From positions 124,001 to 188,000 of the forward strand of contig NZ_JANQLX010000003.1 in NCBI RefSeq assembly GCF_028280385.1: a stretch of DNA of 64,000 nt. Reading direction: 5' to 3'. Shown in pieces: positions 51,827-59,966 of the stretch (its first letter is position 1; every line of letters starts with the position of its first letter). A model generated the notes under the pieces. That model was not told the DNA's origin. It worked only from the letters and a program-made list of their open reading frames with translations, and ran no database searches. A program made the position numbers and the translations under genes. The DNA comes from Allomuricauda sp. (GTDB lineage: Bacteria > Bacteroidota > Bacteroidia > Flavobacteriales > Flavobacteriaceae).

Positions 51827-52300
51827 ATGGCAATCAAGAGTTTTCAAGGTGTTCGATCTAAAGAGGCTTCAAAGAAGGAATATGACGCGCCCATATTGGT
51901 GGAGGATTACATGACCAAAAAATTGGTCACTTTTTCACCTGAACAATCCATCTTGGAAGTGATGGAGGCATTTGCCAAATATCATATCTCTGGTGGGCCG
52001 GTAATGGATAAAAATGGTTTTTTGGTAGGGATCATATCCGAGGCGGACTGCATGAAGCAGATTTCGGAAAGCCGTTACTTCAACCAACCCATTTTGGATA
52101 AGAGCGTCGAGCGTTTTATGACCAAAAACGTACAGACCATACCACACGATATGAGCATTTTTGATGCAGCTGGGGTTTTTGACAAGCACAATCGCAGACG
52201 GCTTCCCGTTATGAAGAATGATATTCTGGTAGGACAGATCAGTAGAAAGGATATTGTGATCGCTGCGTTAAAGCTTAGTGCCCAAAATTGGAAAAAGTAA
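51827..52300 (+). CDS. CBS domain pair protein
   Basis: 157 residues. Two CBS domains: VEDYMTKKLVTFSPEQSILEVMEAFAKYHISGGPVMD (~25-80) and VERFMTKNVQTIPHDMSIFDAAGVFDKHNRRRLPVMK (~90-145). Such pairs bind adenosyl nucleotides and often regulate a partner. No catalytic domain is attached and no partner is evident nearby. Confidence 0.88.
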   Translation: MAIKSFQGVRSKEASKKEYDAPILVEDYMTKKLVTFSPEQSILEVMEAFAKYHISGGPVMDKNGFLVGIISEADCMKQISESRYFNQPILDKSVERFMTKNVQTIPHDMSIFDAAGVFDKHNRRRLPVMKNDILVGQISRKDIVIAALKLSAQNWKK

Positions 52301-52307
52301 ACTTCAA

Positions 52308-52661
52308 TTACTCCCGTTTTACTATAATGTAGCTGTCATTATCCAAGGGTAAATAACCTAGGTCATATACAAAATAGTAGGTGCTGCCTTTTTTGGTGGT
52401 ATAGAGGTTGGTGATGTACTCAAAATCAAAACCTTTGTCCATCAACCGCATTTTTGTGGTCCTGGTTTTACCGTCTTTTAAGGGGAAGCTATTAAGAATC
52501 CTATAGTTTTTCCGCAGTCGATTGTTGATATTGCGGACCAGGTTTTTGCTGTCTTTGTTCAATCTGTTGTTAAAGGCGTTGCGGCAATGGTCAGAACAGT
52601 ATTTTTTATCAATACGCCCCACAAGTACATCCCCGCATTCCAAACAATTCTTCCCAGACAT
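52308..52661 (-). CDS. Zinc-ribbon protein of unknown function
   Basis: 117 residues. N-terminal four-Cys zinc ribbon CLECGDVLVGRIDKKYCSDHC, a basic helix (RNAFNNRLNKDSKNLVRNINNRLRKN) and a C-terminal beta region (YITNLYTTKKGSTYYFVYDLGY). The combination suggests nucleic-acid binding, but no named family was recognised with certainty. Confidence 0.78.
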   Translation of the reverse strand: MSGKNCLECGDVLVGRIDKKYCSDHCRNAFNNRLNKDSKNLVRNINNRLRKNYRILNSFPLKDGKTRTTKMRLMDKGFDFEYITNLYTTKKGSTYYFVYDLGYLPLDNDSYIIVKRE

Positions 52662-52672
52662 CTCAGCTTCAT

Positions 52673-53245
52673 TTAGTCTATAACAATATCGTGTTTTTTC
52701 AATAAACCAAGGAGGTTCTCTTTGCTGAACCGGGTTTTCTTGAGTTGATTCTGTTCGGGATCTATGTTGAGGTTAAACGAGCTGGACAGGTTTGCTTTGG
52801 AAAGATTGGTTTGGTAAAAGAGGGCCTTTTCCAAATTACAATGGGCGAATACGGCAGAAGTCAGGTCACACTCGGAAAAGTCCGTTTCATGCAGCACACA
52901 ATCCGAAAAGGGGGTACCTTTAAGGATTAATCCATAAAATGAGGCCAAGGTAAGGTTGCAAGCTTCAAATTGGATACTAAGCAAAAGGTCGTTGCAATCT
53001 TCAAAATGTAGCCCCACCAGTTTACAATCTTTAAAAACCACTTCCTTAAAAATGGTATGCTTTAGATTGGCATTGGTCAAATCACATTCCACAAATTCAC
53101 ATTCCATAAAATTCTGGTTGTCCAGATATCCCTCTGAAAAAATACACCCCACAAAAACACAGTTCTCATATTCCCCTTTAGCCAATCGGGCTTGGGAAAA
53201 ATCCTGATTTTCAAAAGTTTTATCAGCAATAAATGGAAGGTTCAT
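52673..53245 (-). CDS. Pentapeptide-repeat protein
   Basis: 190 residues made almost wholly of A(D/N)LxX-type pentapeptide repeats forming a right-handed beta helix (QDFSQARLAKGEYENCVFVG, CDLTNANLKHTIFKEVVF, ETDFSECDLTSAVFAHCNLE, TNLSKANLSSS). This size and composition match the Qnr/McbG-like group, some members of which shield DNA gyrase from quinolones or toxins; the sequence alone does not show that role. Confidence 0.88.
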   Translation of the reverse strand: MNLPFIADKTFENQDFSQARLAKGEYENCVFVGCIFSEGYLDNQNFMECEFVECDLTNANLKHTIFKEVVFKDCKLVGLHFEDCNDLLLSIQFEACNLTLASFYGLILKGTPFSDCVLHETDFSECDLTSAVFAHCNLEKALFYQTNLSKANLSSSFNLNIDPEQNQLKKTRFSKENLLGLLKKHDIVID

Positions 53246-53300
53246 GGGCAGTTTTTTGAAGCCTAAAGATAAATAAATGTTAAAAGTTGATTTAATATTG

Positions 53301-53346
53301 GAACGAACGTTCTAAATAGCTTATGTTTGTATCAGAACGAACGTTC
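53301..53346 (+). promoter_or_regulatory. SDR/tetR promoter flanked by two TetR-type operators
   Basis: Two identical 12-base sites GAACGAACGTTC (GAACG-N2-CGTTC) at 53301-53312 and 53335-53346, centres 34 bases apart. A perfect -7 box TATGTTTG lies between them at 53322-53329 and a TTG at 53298-53300 next to the first site. Binding at either site would block RNA polymerase. Confidence 0.75.
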
Positions 53347-53379
53347 CAAAATAAAATTTGCAATAAAAATCACATCAAA

Positions 53380-54129
53380 ATGAGTAAACTAGAAAACAAA
53401 GTAGCCGTGGTGACCGGCGCCACTAGCGGAATTGGATTGGCCACCGCAAAAACGTACCTGGAGCAAGGAGCCAAAGTAGTATTGACCGGAAGAAATCAGG
53501 AAAAATTGGATGCAATTAAAGGAGATTTGTCCGGAGAATTTCTCTTGGTAAAGGCGGAAGCGTCCAGTACTGTTGACAGCCAAGAACTTATCGAAAAAAC
53601 TGTACAGGCCTTCGGAAAAATAGACATTCTGTTTTTGAATGCCGGAGTGTTTCGCCTGGAAGGAATCGACGAACTAACGGAAGACATTTATGACGAGGTC
53701 TATGACATCAATGTTAAAGGGCCATTGTTTACGGTGAAAACGGCCTATGAACATTTGAATGAGGGAGCAAGCATCATATTCAATACCTCCATTGTCAATG
53801 TCAAAGGTTTTGCAGGGATGGCTGCCTATGCTTCCAGTAAGGCTGCACTACGTTCCTTGACCCGGACGCTTGCCGCGGAATTTGGACCCAAGGGCATCCG
53901 CGTCAATGCCATTGCACCTGGTCCCATCGACACTCCTATTTACGGGAAGCACAATGTACCCCAGGAAAATGTGGACCAAATGGCCTCTGGACTCCCGTCC
54001 ATGGTATCTTTGGGAAGGTTTGGCACGGCGGAGGAAATTGCAACAACAGCCCTGTTTTTAGCTTCGGCCGATAGTAGCTATATCACTGGCGCGGAGATTC
54101 CCGTGGATGGAGGTTTGGCGCAGGTTTAG
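53380..54129 (+). CDS. SDR family oxidoreductase under TetR control
   Basis: 249 residues from the ATG at 53380 (an in-frame ATG 57 bases upstream overlaps the operator). Classical SDR: VAVVTGATSGIGLATAKTYLEQG, LFLNAGVFRLEG (NAG), NTSIVNVKGFAGMAAYASSKAALRS (catalytic Ser and YxSxK) and NAIAPGPIDTPIYG. NAD(P)-dependent alcohol/ketone conversion; the substrate is likely a foreign or signalling carbonyl given the adjacent TetR repressor. Confidence 0.9.
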   Translation: MSKLENKVAVVTGATSGIGLATAKTYLEQGAKVVLTGRNQEKLDAIKGDLSGEFLLVKAEASSTVDSQELIEKTVQAFGKIDILFLNAGVFRLEGIDELTEDIYDEVYDINVKGPLFTVKTAYEHLNEGASIIFNTSIVNVKGFAGMAAYASSKAALRSLTRTLAAEFGPKGIRVNAIAPGPIDTPIYGKHNVPQENVDQMASGLPSMVSLGRFGTAEEIATTALFLASADSSYITGAEIPVDGGLAQV

Positions 54130-54143
54130 TTTTTGAATACATT

Positions 54144-54159
54144 TGGAACATATATTCCA
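54144..54159. promoter_or_regulatory. Near-perfect palindrome before tetR
   Basis: TGGAA-CATATA-TTCCA: perfect 5-base arms around a 6-base centre, 6 bases upstream of the tetR ATG. It does not match the GAACG-N2-CGTTC sites, so it may be a second kind of operator or an mRNA hairpin near the start codon. Confidence 0.4.
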
Positions 54160-54165
54160 GAATAT

Positions 54166-54747
54166 ATGCCAAGAACGAAACAATTCAATGAAGAGGAAAT
54201 ATTGATCAAGGTCATGGAACTCTTTTGGGAAAAAGGGTTCCATGCCACTTCAATACAGGACCTGGTTTCGCATTTGGGCATTAACCGGGCAAGCTTGTAC
54301 GATACTTTTGGAGGAAAGGATGAACTGTTCAGTAGGGCATTTGCCCATTATCGAAGTGGCACCGGCAATATGCTTCGGAGCATATTTGAAAATGCAAAAA
54401 CAATCAGGGCCGGGTTTCAGCAATTATTTGATGTTTCCATCCAGGAATCCATAGAAGATCCGTGCAGAAAAGGATGTTTTGTGGTCAATACCACCACGGA
54501 GCTTGTACCCGGTGATGGAGAACTGCTCAACATATTGCAGGAAAACAAATCCAATGTGGAAGCGCTGTTCACAAGCTTCATCGAAAAAGGCATTGATGAA
54601 GGCGAATTTCATAAAGATATGGATTCAGCAAGCGTAGCTGCCATGCTTTTTACCCTTTACAGCGGAATGCGCGTGGTGGCCAAAGTAGATCCAAATCCTG
54701 TCAAGCTAAAAAAGATGATGGATATGGGACTTTCCATTTTGGATTAG
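54166..54747 (+). CDS. TetR family repressor
   Basis: 193 residues from the ATG at 54166 (MPRTKQFNEEEIL). N-terminal TetR helix-turn-helix: VMELFWEKGFHATSIQDLVSHLGINRASLYDTFGGKDELF. The C-terminal domain has DPCRKGCFVVNTTTE, a stretch typical of the TetR_C branch that senses small lipophilic molecules. It follows the SDR gene by 36 bases, so it is probably expressed from the twin-operator promoter and represses itself. Confidence 0.92.
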   Translation: MPRTKQFNEEEILIKVMELFWEKGFHATSIQDLVSHLGINRASLYDTFGGKDELFSRAFAHYRSGTGNMLRSIFENAKTIRAGFQQLFDVSIQESIEDPCRKGCFVVNTTTELVPGDGELLNILQENKSNVEALFTSFIEKGIDEGEFHKDMDSASVAAMLFTLYSGMRVVAKVDPNPVKLKKMMDMGLSILD

Positions 54748-55235
54748 AGATGCTTCCGATAGTTGAAAACCAACTCTTTTGATTTTCCTTTCTCTCCCAC
54801 CACTACAGATACCCGCATCTTGTCCAATTGTATTTTCTCCATGGTAAGGCCTTCAAAATAGACTTTGTCCTTTTCAATTTTCACTAACCTAAAGTCGATG
54901 GTTTCCTCACGGGATTCCCAACCTATTAGATCCCCATCAAAATGTTTGAGCTGCAGCAAGAGCGTGCCCTCTTTTTCTTGGATATGTCCAAATTCATAAA
55001 AGGAAATTTTGCCATCGTGGGCCAGCTTAAATGAAAACATCATGGACCCGCCCAAGGGTGGACTCCAAATTTCTTCCGCCACACCACCCAAGGCTTCGCC
55101 TTGCCACGAGCCCTCTATCCAGGTGACCTGATCTAATGTGGCCATTGGGGATGATTCCCCTTCTTTCATTTGAAGCGTGTTTTGAGCATGGGTCCAACCC
55201 CAATTCAAAAGAAAAAGTAATACTAAAAATCTCAT
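54744..55235 (-). CDS. Exported DUF6265-like protein
   Basis: 163 residues with a Sec signal (VLLFLLNWGWTHAQ). The core is a lipocalin-like beta barrel: VTWIEGSWQGEALGGVAEEIWSPPLGGSMMFSFKLAHDGKISFYEFG and the C-terminal ELVFNYRKH. This matches my memory of the DUF6265 family; no function is known. It converges on tetR with a 4-base overlap of stops. Confidence 0.78.
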   Translation of the reverse strand: MRFLVLLFLLNWGWTHAQNTLQMKEGESSPMATLDQVTWIEGSWQGEALGGVAEEIWSPPLGGSMMFSFKLAHDGKISFYEFGHIQEKEGTLLLQLKHFDGDLIGWESREETIDFRLVKIEKDKVYFEGLTMEKIQLDKMRVSVVVGEKGKSKELVFNYRKHL

Positions 55236-55272
55236 CTTTCGTCCGTTTGTATTTAGGACGATTGAACAAGAC

Positions 55273-55971
55273 TTATTTGGACAATTCGAATTTTATATTC
55301 ACGGAAGTCTCCACTTTGATCTTTTCAAAATCGATGTCCAAGGGTTGCGCTTCAGAAGCATCCATGGCCATGGTCTTCATTTCCATTCTTGGCTGATTGT
55401 ATCTTGGATAATAGGGTGTAGAGGTATCCATTATATGAATAGCGGCACCAACTTTTTGATCTAGGGGAGCTGTTAGGGCCACTGCTTTTTTCTTGGCCTT
55501 GGCCACAGCCCTGGATTTTAGCTCGAGCTCCAATTCTTCCATTTTGGAGTACTCCGTTTTTTCCAGATAAGTGTTGGCAATACCAAGTTTTTCGAGTGCC
55601 ATCATCACTTCGCCGGCTTTTTTTCCAGAGCGAACCATCAGCGAATATTGCTTGCTTTTCAGGACTTCTTTCTGCCTTAGAAAGTACTTTTTGAAGTTGC
55701 TGCTAAGATCTTTGATCACCAACTGTTTTTCTAAATCAATGCCCAAAGCCCTTAAGCTGTTGGCCATTTTGTTTTCCTGTTCTTCAACAGATTTTCGGCC
55801 TTTGGAGTCCTTTTCCTGAATGGTAATGCTCAAAAAGATTTTATCTGGGGTAACCAAGGTATCCACCCGCGCGGAAGTTTCGAGATAGGGAATGTCCAGA
55901 AAATTTTTGGACTGTGCCAAGGTTGTCATGGTCCATGTGGATGCTAATAAAAATGTGAATAGTGTTTTCAT
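55273..55971 (-). CDS. Exported SIMPL-domain (DUF541) protein
   Basis: 232 residues from the ATG at 55971, which gives a Sec signal (MKTLFTFLLASTWTMTTLAQ); the longer frame upstream would overlap the lacI gene. The SIMPL/DUF541 layout is present: YLETSARVDTLVTPDKIFLSITIQEKDSKGRKSVEEQENKM, LGIANTYLEKTEYSKMEELELELKSRAVAKAKKKA and a closing VNIKFELSK. Periplasmic or outer-membrane-associated family of unclear role. Confidence 0.83.
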   Translation of the reverse strand: MKTLFTFLLASTWTMTTLAQSKNFLDIPYLETSARVDTLVTPDKIFLSITIQEKDSKGRKSVEEQENKMANSLRALGIDLEKQLVIKDLSSNFKKYFLRQKEVLKSKQYSLMVRSGKKAGEVMMALEKLGIANTYLEKTEYSKMEELELELKSRAVAKAKKKAVALTAPLDQKVGAAIHIMDTSTPYYPRYNQPRMEMKTMAMDASEAQPLDIDFEKIKVETSVNIKFELSK

Positions 55972-56014
55972 GAGATGTTTATTTTTTGGGGGAGGTGCAA
56001 CTTCCATTCCAAAA

Positions 56015-57040
56015 TTAAGCTTTAAATGACGAATCCCGTACAATAAGGTTGGTCTTGACCTCTATGGTTTTGGTAATCAGGTCCTCCTTTGGGTTCTCAA
56101 TTTCGTCCACCAAATATTTTACGGCTGTCCGGCCAATTTTGTTGCCGGGTTGATCCACTGTGGTCAAGGATGGATTAATGATGGTGGAACTTATGGAATT
56201 ACTAAATCCAACGACGGCTATTTCATTGGGGATGTCCACTTTGAATTTGTTGAGCGCTTTGATTACTCCTATGGCCGCACTGTCAGTGATGGCAAAAATG
56301 GCATCTGGACGTTTCTTTAGGCTCAACAATATATTTGCCATCATTCGTCCTTTGGACATGGATATGTCCTCAGTGCTCAGGATGATTTTCTCATCCAAGG
56401 GAATACTGTGGTCATGAAGGGCCCTGAGATATCCATCATATCGTTTCTGGGAATTGTAGGAGCCCTCAACTTCCTTAATGATCGCAATTCTTCGTTTTCC
56501 AGTGTTGATCAAATGCTCTACCGCATGATAGGCTGCCTCTTCTTCGTTGATTACTACTTGGGTACAGGGAATTTTACCGGAGACCTTATCAAACATCACC
56601 ATGGGAATCCTGTTCATGACTTTAATGATCTCATCTACGGATTTGGTTTTTCGCGAAAGCGCCAAGAGCACTCCATCAACTCCAAATTGCATCATGGTCC
56701 GTAACATTTCGGACTGCTTCTTTTCATCGTTTTTGGATTCAGAAATAATAACTCGGTATCCAAGGTTTTCTCCTTCCTCCAAAATACCTTTAAGAATGGT
56801 GGTGGTAAAGTAATGGGAAATATTGGGAACGATTACCCCTAGAATATGCGTGCGGTTGGTCCTAAAACCACTGGCGAACAGATTGGGTATATAGTTGTGC
56901 TTGTCCGCCAAGGCCTTTACTTTTTCTTTGGTGTCCCTGCTAATATCAGGGTGGTCATTTAAGGCTCTAGAAACTGTTGATATTGAAATATTTAGCTCTT
57001 TGGCTAGAGCCTTAAGTGTTATGCTCGGTCGCTTTTTCAT
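56015..57040 (-). CDS. LacI family repressor of the glycosylglycerate locus
   Basis: 341 residues. N-terminal LacI HTH ITLKALAKELNISISTVSRALNDHPDISRDTKEKVKALADKHNYIPN with the hinge helix, then a periplasmic-binding-like sensor (RTNRTHILGVIVPNISHYFTTTILKGI, FAITDSAAIGVIKAL, VAVVGFSNS). Divergent from the TonB receptor, with two perfect operators between them; it likely represses both directions until a sugar or glycoside binds. Confidence 0.93.
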   Translation of the reverse strand: MKKRPSITLKALAKELNISISTVSRALNDHPDISRDTKEKVKALADKHNYIPNLFASGFRTNRTHILGVIVPNISHYFTTTILKGILEEGENLGYRVIISESKNDEKKQSEMLRTMMQFGVDGVLLALSRKTKSVDEIIKVMNRIPMVMFDKVSGKIPCTQVVINEEEAAYHAVEHLINTGKRRIAIIKEVEGSYNSQKRYDGYLRALHDHSIPLDEKIILSTEDISMSKGRMMANILLSLKKRPDAIFAITDSAAIGVIKALNKFKVDIPNEIAVVGFSNSISSTIINPSLTTVDQPGNKIGRTAVKYLVDEIENPKEDLITKTIEVKTNLIVRDSSFKA

Positions 57041-57076
57041 GTTTTGGAACAGGAAAGGTTAAATCAATTTCAAATT

Positions 57077-57100
57077 GCAAACGTTTGCGCAAACGTTTGC
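57077..57100. promoter_or_regulatory. Two abutting LacI-type operators
   Basis: GCAAACGTTTGC at 57077-57088 and again at 57089-57100 with no gap. Each is a perfect 12-base palindrome with the central CG typical of LacI-family sites. Centres are 12 bases apart, about one helical turn, so two dimers would sit on nearly the same face. Confidence 0.85.
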
Positions 57101-57209
57101 ATACAAAATTGACAAAAAAACTGACAAAACAGTATGGTATTCGGATAATTTTAGCCCGTTGATGTATAAAAACACAAAAACAACTCAAAACGTCTAACAA
57201 ATTACTTTA

Positions 57210-59879
57210 ATGATGATGAAAAAATTAGGAGTTGCGATAATTGCCCTTTTTTGCTTCGGGTCAGCCATCGCACAAACCGACATTACAGGCAATGTTAAGG
57301 ATGCAGCCGGGGTACCCATTTTAGGGGCCAATGTGCTCATTATGGGATCCACGGAAGGAACCACAACTGATTTTGATGGGAACTTTATTCTGACAACAGA
57401 TCTAACAGGCAGCCAAGTGATCCGTATATCCTTTGTGGGATTTACAGCTGTTGAGAACACAGTGGAATTGAATGGAACCGCCATTACCTTGGAAGTGGTA
57501 TTGCAGGAAAGCGGCCAACAATTGGATGAAGTGGTGATCACGGCTTCCAGTACCTTTAGGTCACAGAAACAGGCACCACTATCCATTAGTTCCAAAAAGA
57601 TGGCCGAGATTACCAAGCTGTCTGCCAATAGCCAAGCTGATATCTTGCGTACCGTACCCGGGATAACGGCCGAAGGTGGTGGTGGTGAAACAGCCACCAA
57701 CTTGTTCGTAAGGGGTCTTCCATCTGGTGGACAATATGTTTTTAACCCATTGCAATATGATGGGATGCCACTGATCAGCTCCTTCGGGCTTAATTCATCC
57801 GCGCATGATGTGTATGCAAGACCTGATATTGGGTTTAAGGGCGTGGAATTTGTACGAGGTGGTGCCGCTATCCTGTACGGGGCAGGTTCCGTGGCAGGGA
57901 TCATCAACTATACAAGTAAAACTGGTGATACCAACCCCGGAAATACCATTAATGTGGAATGGGGCGATGGAGATCGTTTAAAGACCGACTTTTACAGTGG
58001 TGGCCGACTTGGAGGGGAAGACTCCAATACCTTTTATGCCTTTACTGGATTTGTTCGTACCGATCAAGGGCCATTGGATACAGGTCTGGCTACAAGGGGT
58101 GTTCAGTTTAGGGGAAATATAAAAAAGCGCTTTGAAAGGGGAACTTTCACGGTTCATGGCCAATTCATCAATGATCGAGCCCAGTTCTATTTACCGTTGC
58201 CGCTTAATGCAGATCGCGAACGAATCAATGGAAATGATGGTGAGCCAGTGGCGCAGCTGTTATCGGGCCAGCTGGAAGAAACATCTTTTCTTACCCCGGG
58301 AGGAGTATACGAAAGTCCCATCGAAGATGGTGTGTTTACAAAGGGAGGTTATGTAATGGGGGATTTTACCTATAACTTTTCAGATAATCTAAGGTTCAAG
58401 TCCAAGGTAAGATATGCAAACTATGAGCACAACTTTGCCTTGTACGTGGGCGGAAACGGAACCAATGGCAACCCTATTTCATTGAATGGATACATGGCCA
58501 GTATTGCCCCTGACAACATTGGATTTTCCGCAACCTATCAAGGGGGTGGCGATACGCAGATCAGTGGAACTGATTTGGTAGTGGACAATTTACATGTAGA
58601 TCGTTTGCGCCCAATGACAGATTATTCAGGAGAAGCCTCATTGACCTTGCGATCAAATGACGGGTTTCACAACTTTACCTTGGGAACGTTCTTATCAAGG
58701 ACAGAAGCGGAAGATGTCAATTACCAGTATAGGGTACTGTCTGAATTCAACAACAATCCAAGATTGATTAATCTAAGCTACACGGATGCAGGAGGGGGCA
58801 ATGTTATTTTCTCTGAAGGAGGTCTCACCAATCGAGTGGGAATGACGTCCAACAGATTTTTGGATCAGAACAGAACAGCCTTTTATATTACCGATGAAAT
58901 GGTTTTTGACAAATGGCGATTTGATGTTGGCTTCCGGTTGGAGTCTACCGAAGGAAACTTTAGCAACGGGGGCTTGGAAGAAACCACAGTATACACGAAT
59001 ACGGAACTTACGGATGATCTAAGAAACGTAAGCTTTGCAGATGGCAGTTTTACAAGGGCGCGTATCAGTGCCACGGATTGGGCCGTTTCATTGGCTGGAC
59101 TGTATGAGCTTTCAGAGAGTACCAACCTGTATGCCAACTTCTCTAGAGGGTTCTTTTTCCCCCAAATCAGGAGCTTTGCTCCGGTTGCAGGAATTCCAGA
59201 ATCCAATTATGACGCAGAAAATATTATCCAGTTCGAGGCAGGGGCCAAATTCGGCACCTCCAAATTTTCCGGTTCCGCCGCCGCATACTACGTTAGTTTA
59301 AAGGATAGGGTGAGAATCAATCAGGCCATTGTTGGTGGATTGTTGGTAGATCAGACCAGAAGTGAGCAAAATACGTCCACCTTTGGGGTAGAGGCAACTT
59401 GGGACTATAGATTTACCGATGTCCTGAGTCTTCAGGGAACGGCCACCTATCAAAACCATGAGATCACCAAAAATATCCAGGAAGATTTGGTGAATGGAGG
59501 TACCACGGTGACCAATGAAGGAAATGAACTGGCCAGACAGCCCAATATTTTGGGAAGCATAGCGCTGAATTATAACGATAGTGCTTTTGATGCAATATTC
59601 TCCTTGAACCACACAGGTAAGAAGTTCACCTCGGATATCAATGATGTGGAATTGGATGCCATTACCATAGCCCGTGTTGGAGCTGGGTATACCTTCAACA
59701 CCAATGAAGACAATTCGGTAAGACTTGGCTTCTCAGTTTTTAATTTATTTGATAGCGATGGAATAACCGAAGGAAACCCTAGGGCTGGTGTTGCCGGTGA
59801 AGCAGGTAATCAGGACTTTTTCTTTGGTCGTCCTATTCTTCCAAGAAGAGTATTTCTTACCGCAACCTTTAATTTTTGA
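57210..59879 (+). CDS. TonB-dependent outer-membrane receptor of the glycosylglycerate locus
   Basis: 889 residues (ATG repeated three times at the start, 57210-57218). Sec signal (VAIIALFCFGSAIAQ), carboxypeptidase-regulatory-like domain (ITGNVKDAAGVPILGANVLIM), plug (QADILRTVPGITAEG, TNLFVRGLPSGGQYVF, GVEFVRGGAAILYGAGSVAGIINY) and barrel ending in FLTATFNF. It is shorter than SusC and has no SusD partner, so it belongs to the classic TonB receptor group. LacI operators lie in front of it and the hydrolase, symporter and kinase follow, so it probably carries a small glycoside across the outer membrane. Confidence 0.93.
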   Translation: MMMKKLGVAIIALFCFGSAIAQTDITGNVKDAAGVPILGANVLIMGSTEGTTTDFDGNFILTTDLTGSQVIRISFVGFTAVENTVELNGTAITLEVVLQESGQQLDEVVITASSTFRSQKQAPLSISSKKMAEITKLSANSQADILRTVPGITAEGGGGETATNLFVRGLPSGGQYVFNPLQYDGMPLISSFGLNSSAHDVYARPDIGFKGVEFVRGGAAILYGAGSVAGIINYTSKTGDTNPGNTINVEWGDGDRLKTDFYSGGRLGGEDSNTFYAFTGFVRTDQGPLDTGLATRGVQFRGNIKKRFERGTFTVHGQFINDRAQFYLPLPLNADRERINGNDGEPVAQLLSGQLEETSFLTPGGVYESPIEDGVFTKGGYVMGDFTYNFSDNLRFKSKVRYANYEHNFALYVGGNGTNGNPISLNGYMASIAPDNIGFSATYQGGGDTQISGTDLVVDNLHVDRLRPMTDYSGEASLTLRSNDGFHNFTLGTFLSRTEAEDVNYQYRVLSEFNNNPRLINLSYTDAGGGNVIFSEGGLTNRVGMTSNRFLDQNRTAFYITDEMVFDKWRFDVGFRLESTEGNFSNGGLEETTVYTNTELTDDLRNVSFADGSFTRARISATDWAVSLAGLYELSESTNLYANFSRGFFFPQIRSFAPVAGIPESNYDAENIIQFEAGAKFGTSKFSGSAAAYYVSLKDRVRINQAIVGGLLVDQTRSEQNTSTFGVEATWDYRFTDVLSLQGTATYQNHEITKNIQEDLVNGGTTVTNEGNELARQPNILGSIALNYNDSAFDAIFSLNHTGKKFTSDINDVELDAITIARVGAGYTFNTNEDNSVRLGFSVFNLFDSDGITEGNPRAGVAGEAGNQDFFFGRPILPRRVFLTATFNF

Positions 59880-59920
59880 TCGAATACAAAATAGTTTAAG
59901 TTAGTTTATTGGTTCAAGTA

Positions 59921-59955
59921 ACATATTGGCGGTAATCGGCCGCCAATATGTTTTT
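59921..59955 (+). terminator. Strong stem-loop with T tail between receptor and hydrolase genes
   Basis: Perfect 12-base stem ACATATTGGCGG (59921-59932) / CCGCCAATATGT (59940-59951), 7-base loop, then T's. It looks like an intrinsic terminator, but the GH63 gene begins 12 bases later with no room for a new promoter, so it may attenuate or process the message. Confidence 0.8.
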
Positions 59956-59966
59956 ATGTTAATTCT

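Noticed and set aside
52350-52370. Another CCTAGG-containing stretch (taacctaggtcat) resembling the sulfur operator
   Set aside because: It lies inside the coding sequence of the zinc-ribbon gene, has a poor right arm and no -7 box 29-30 bases away on either strand.
54133-54165. Upstream ATG for TetR
   Set aside because: It would add 11 residues not typical of the family and overlap the palindrome at 54144-54159; the ATG at 54166 gives a standard N-terminus.
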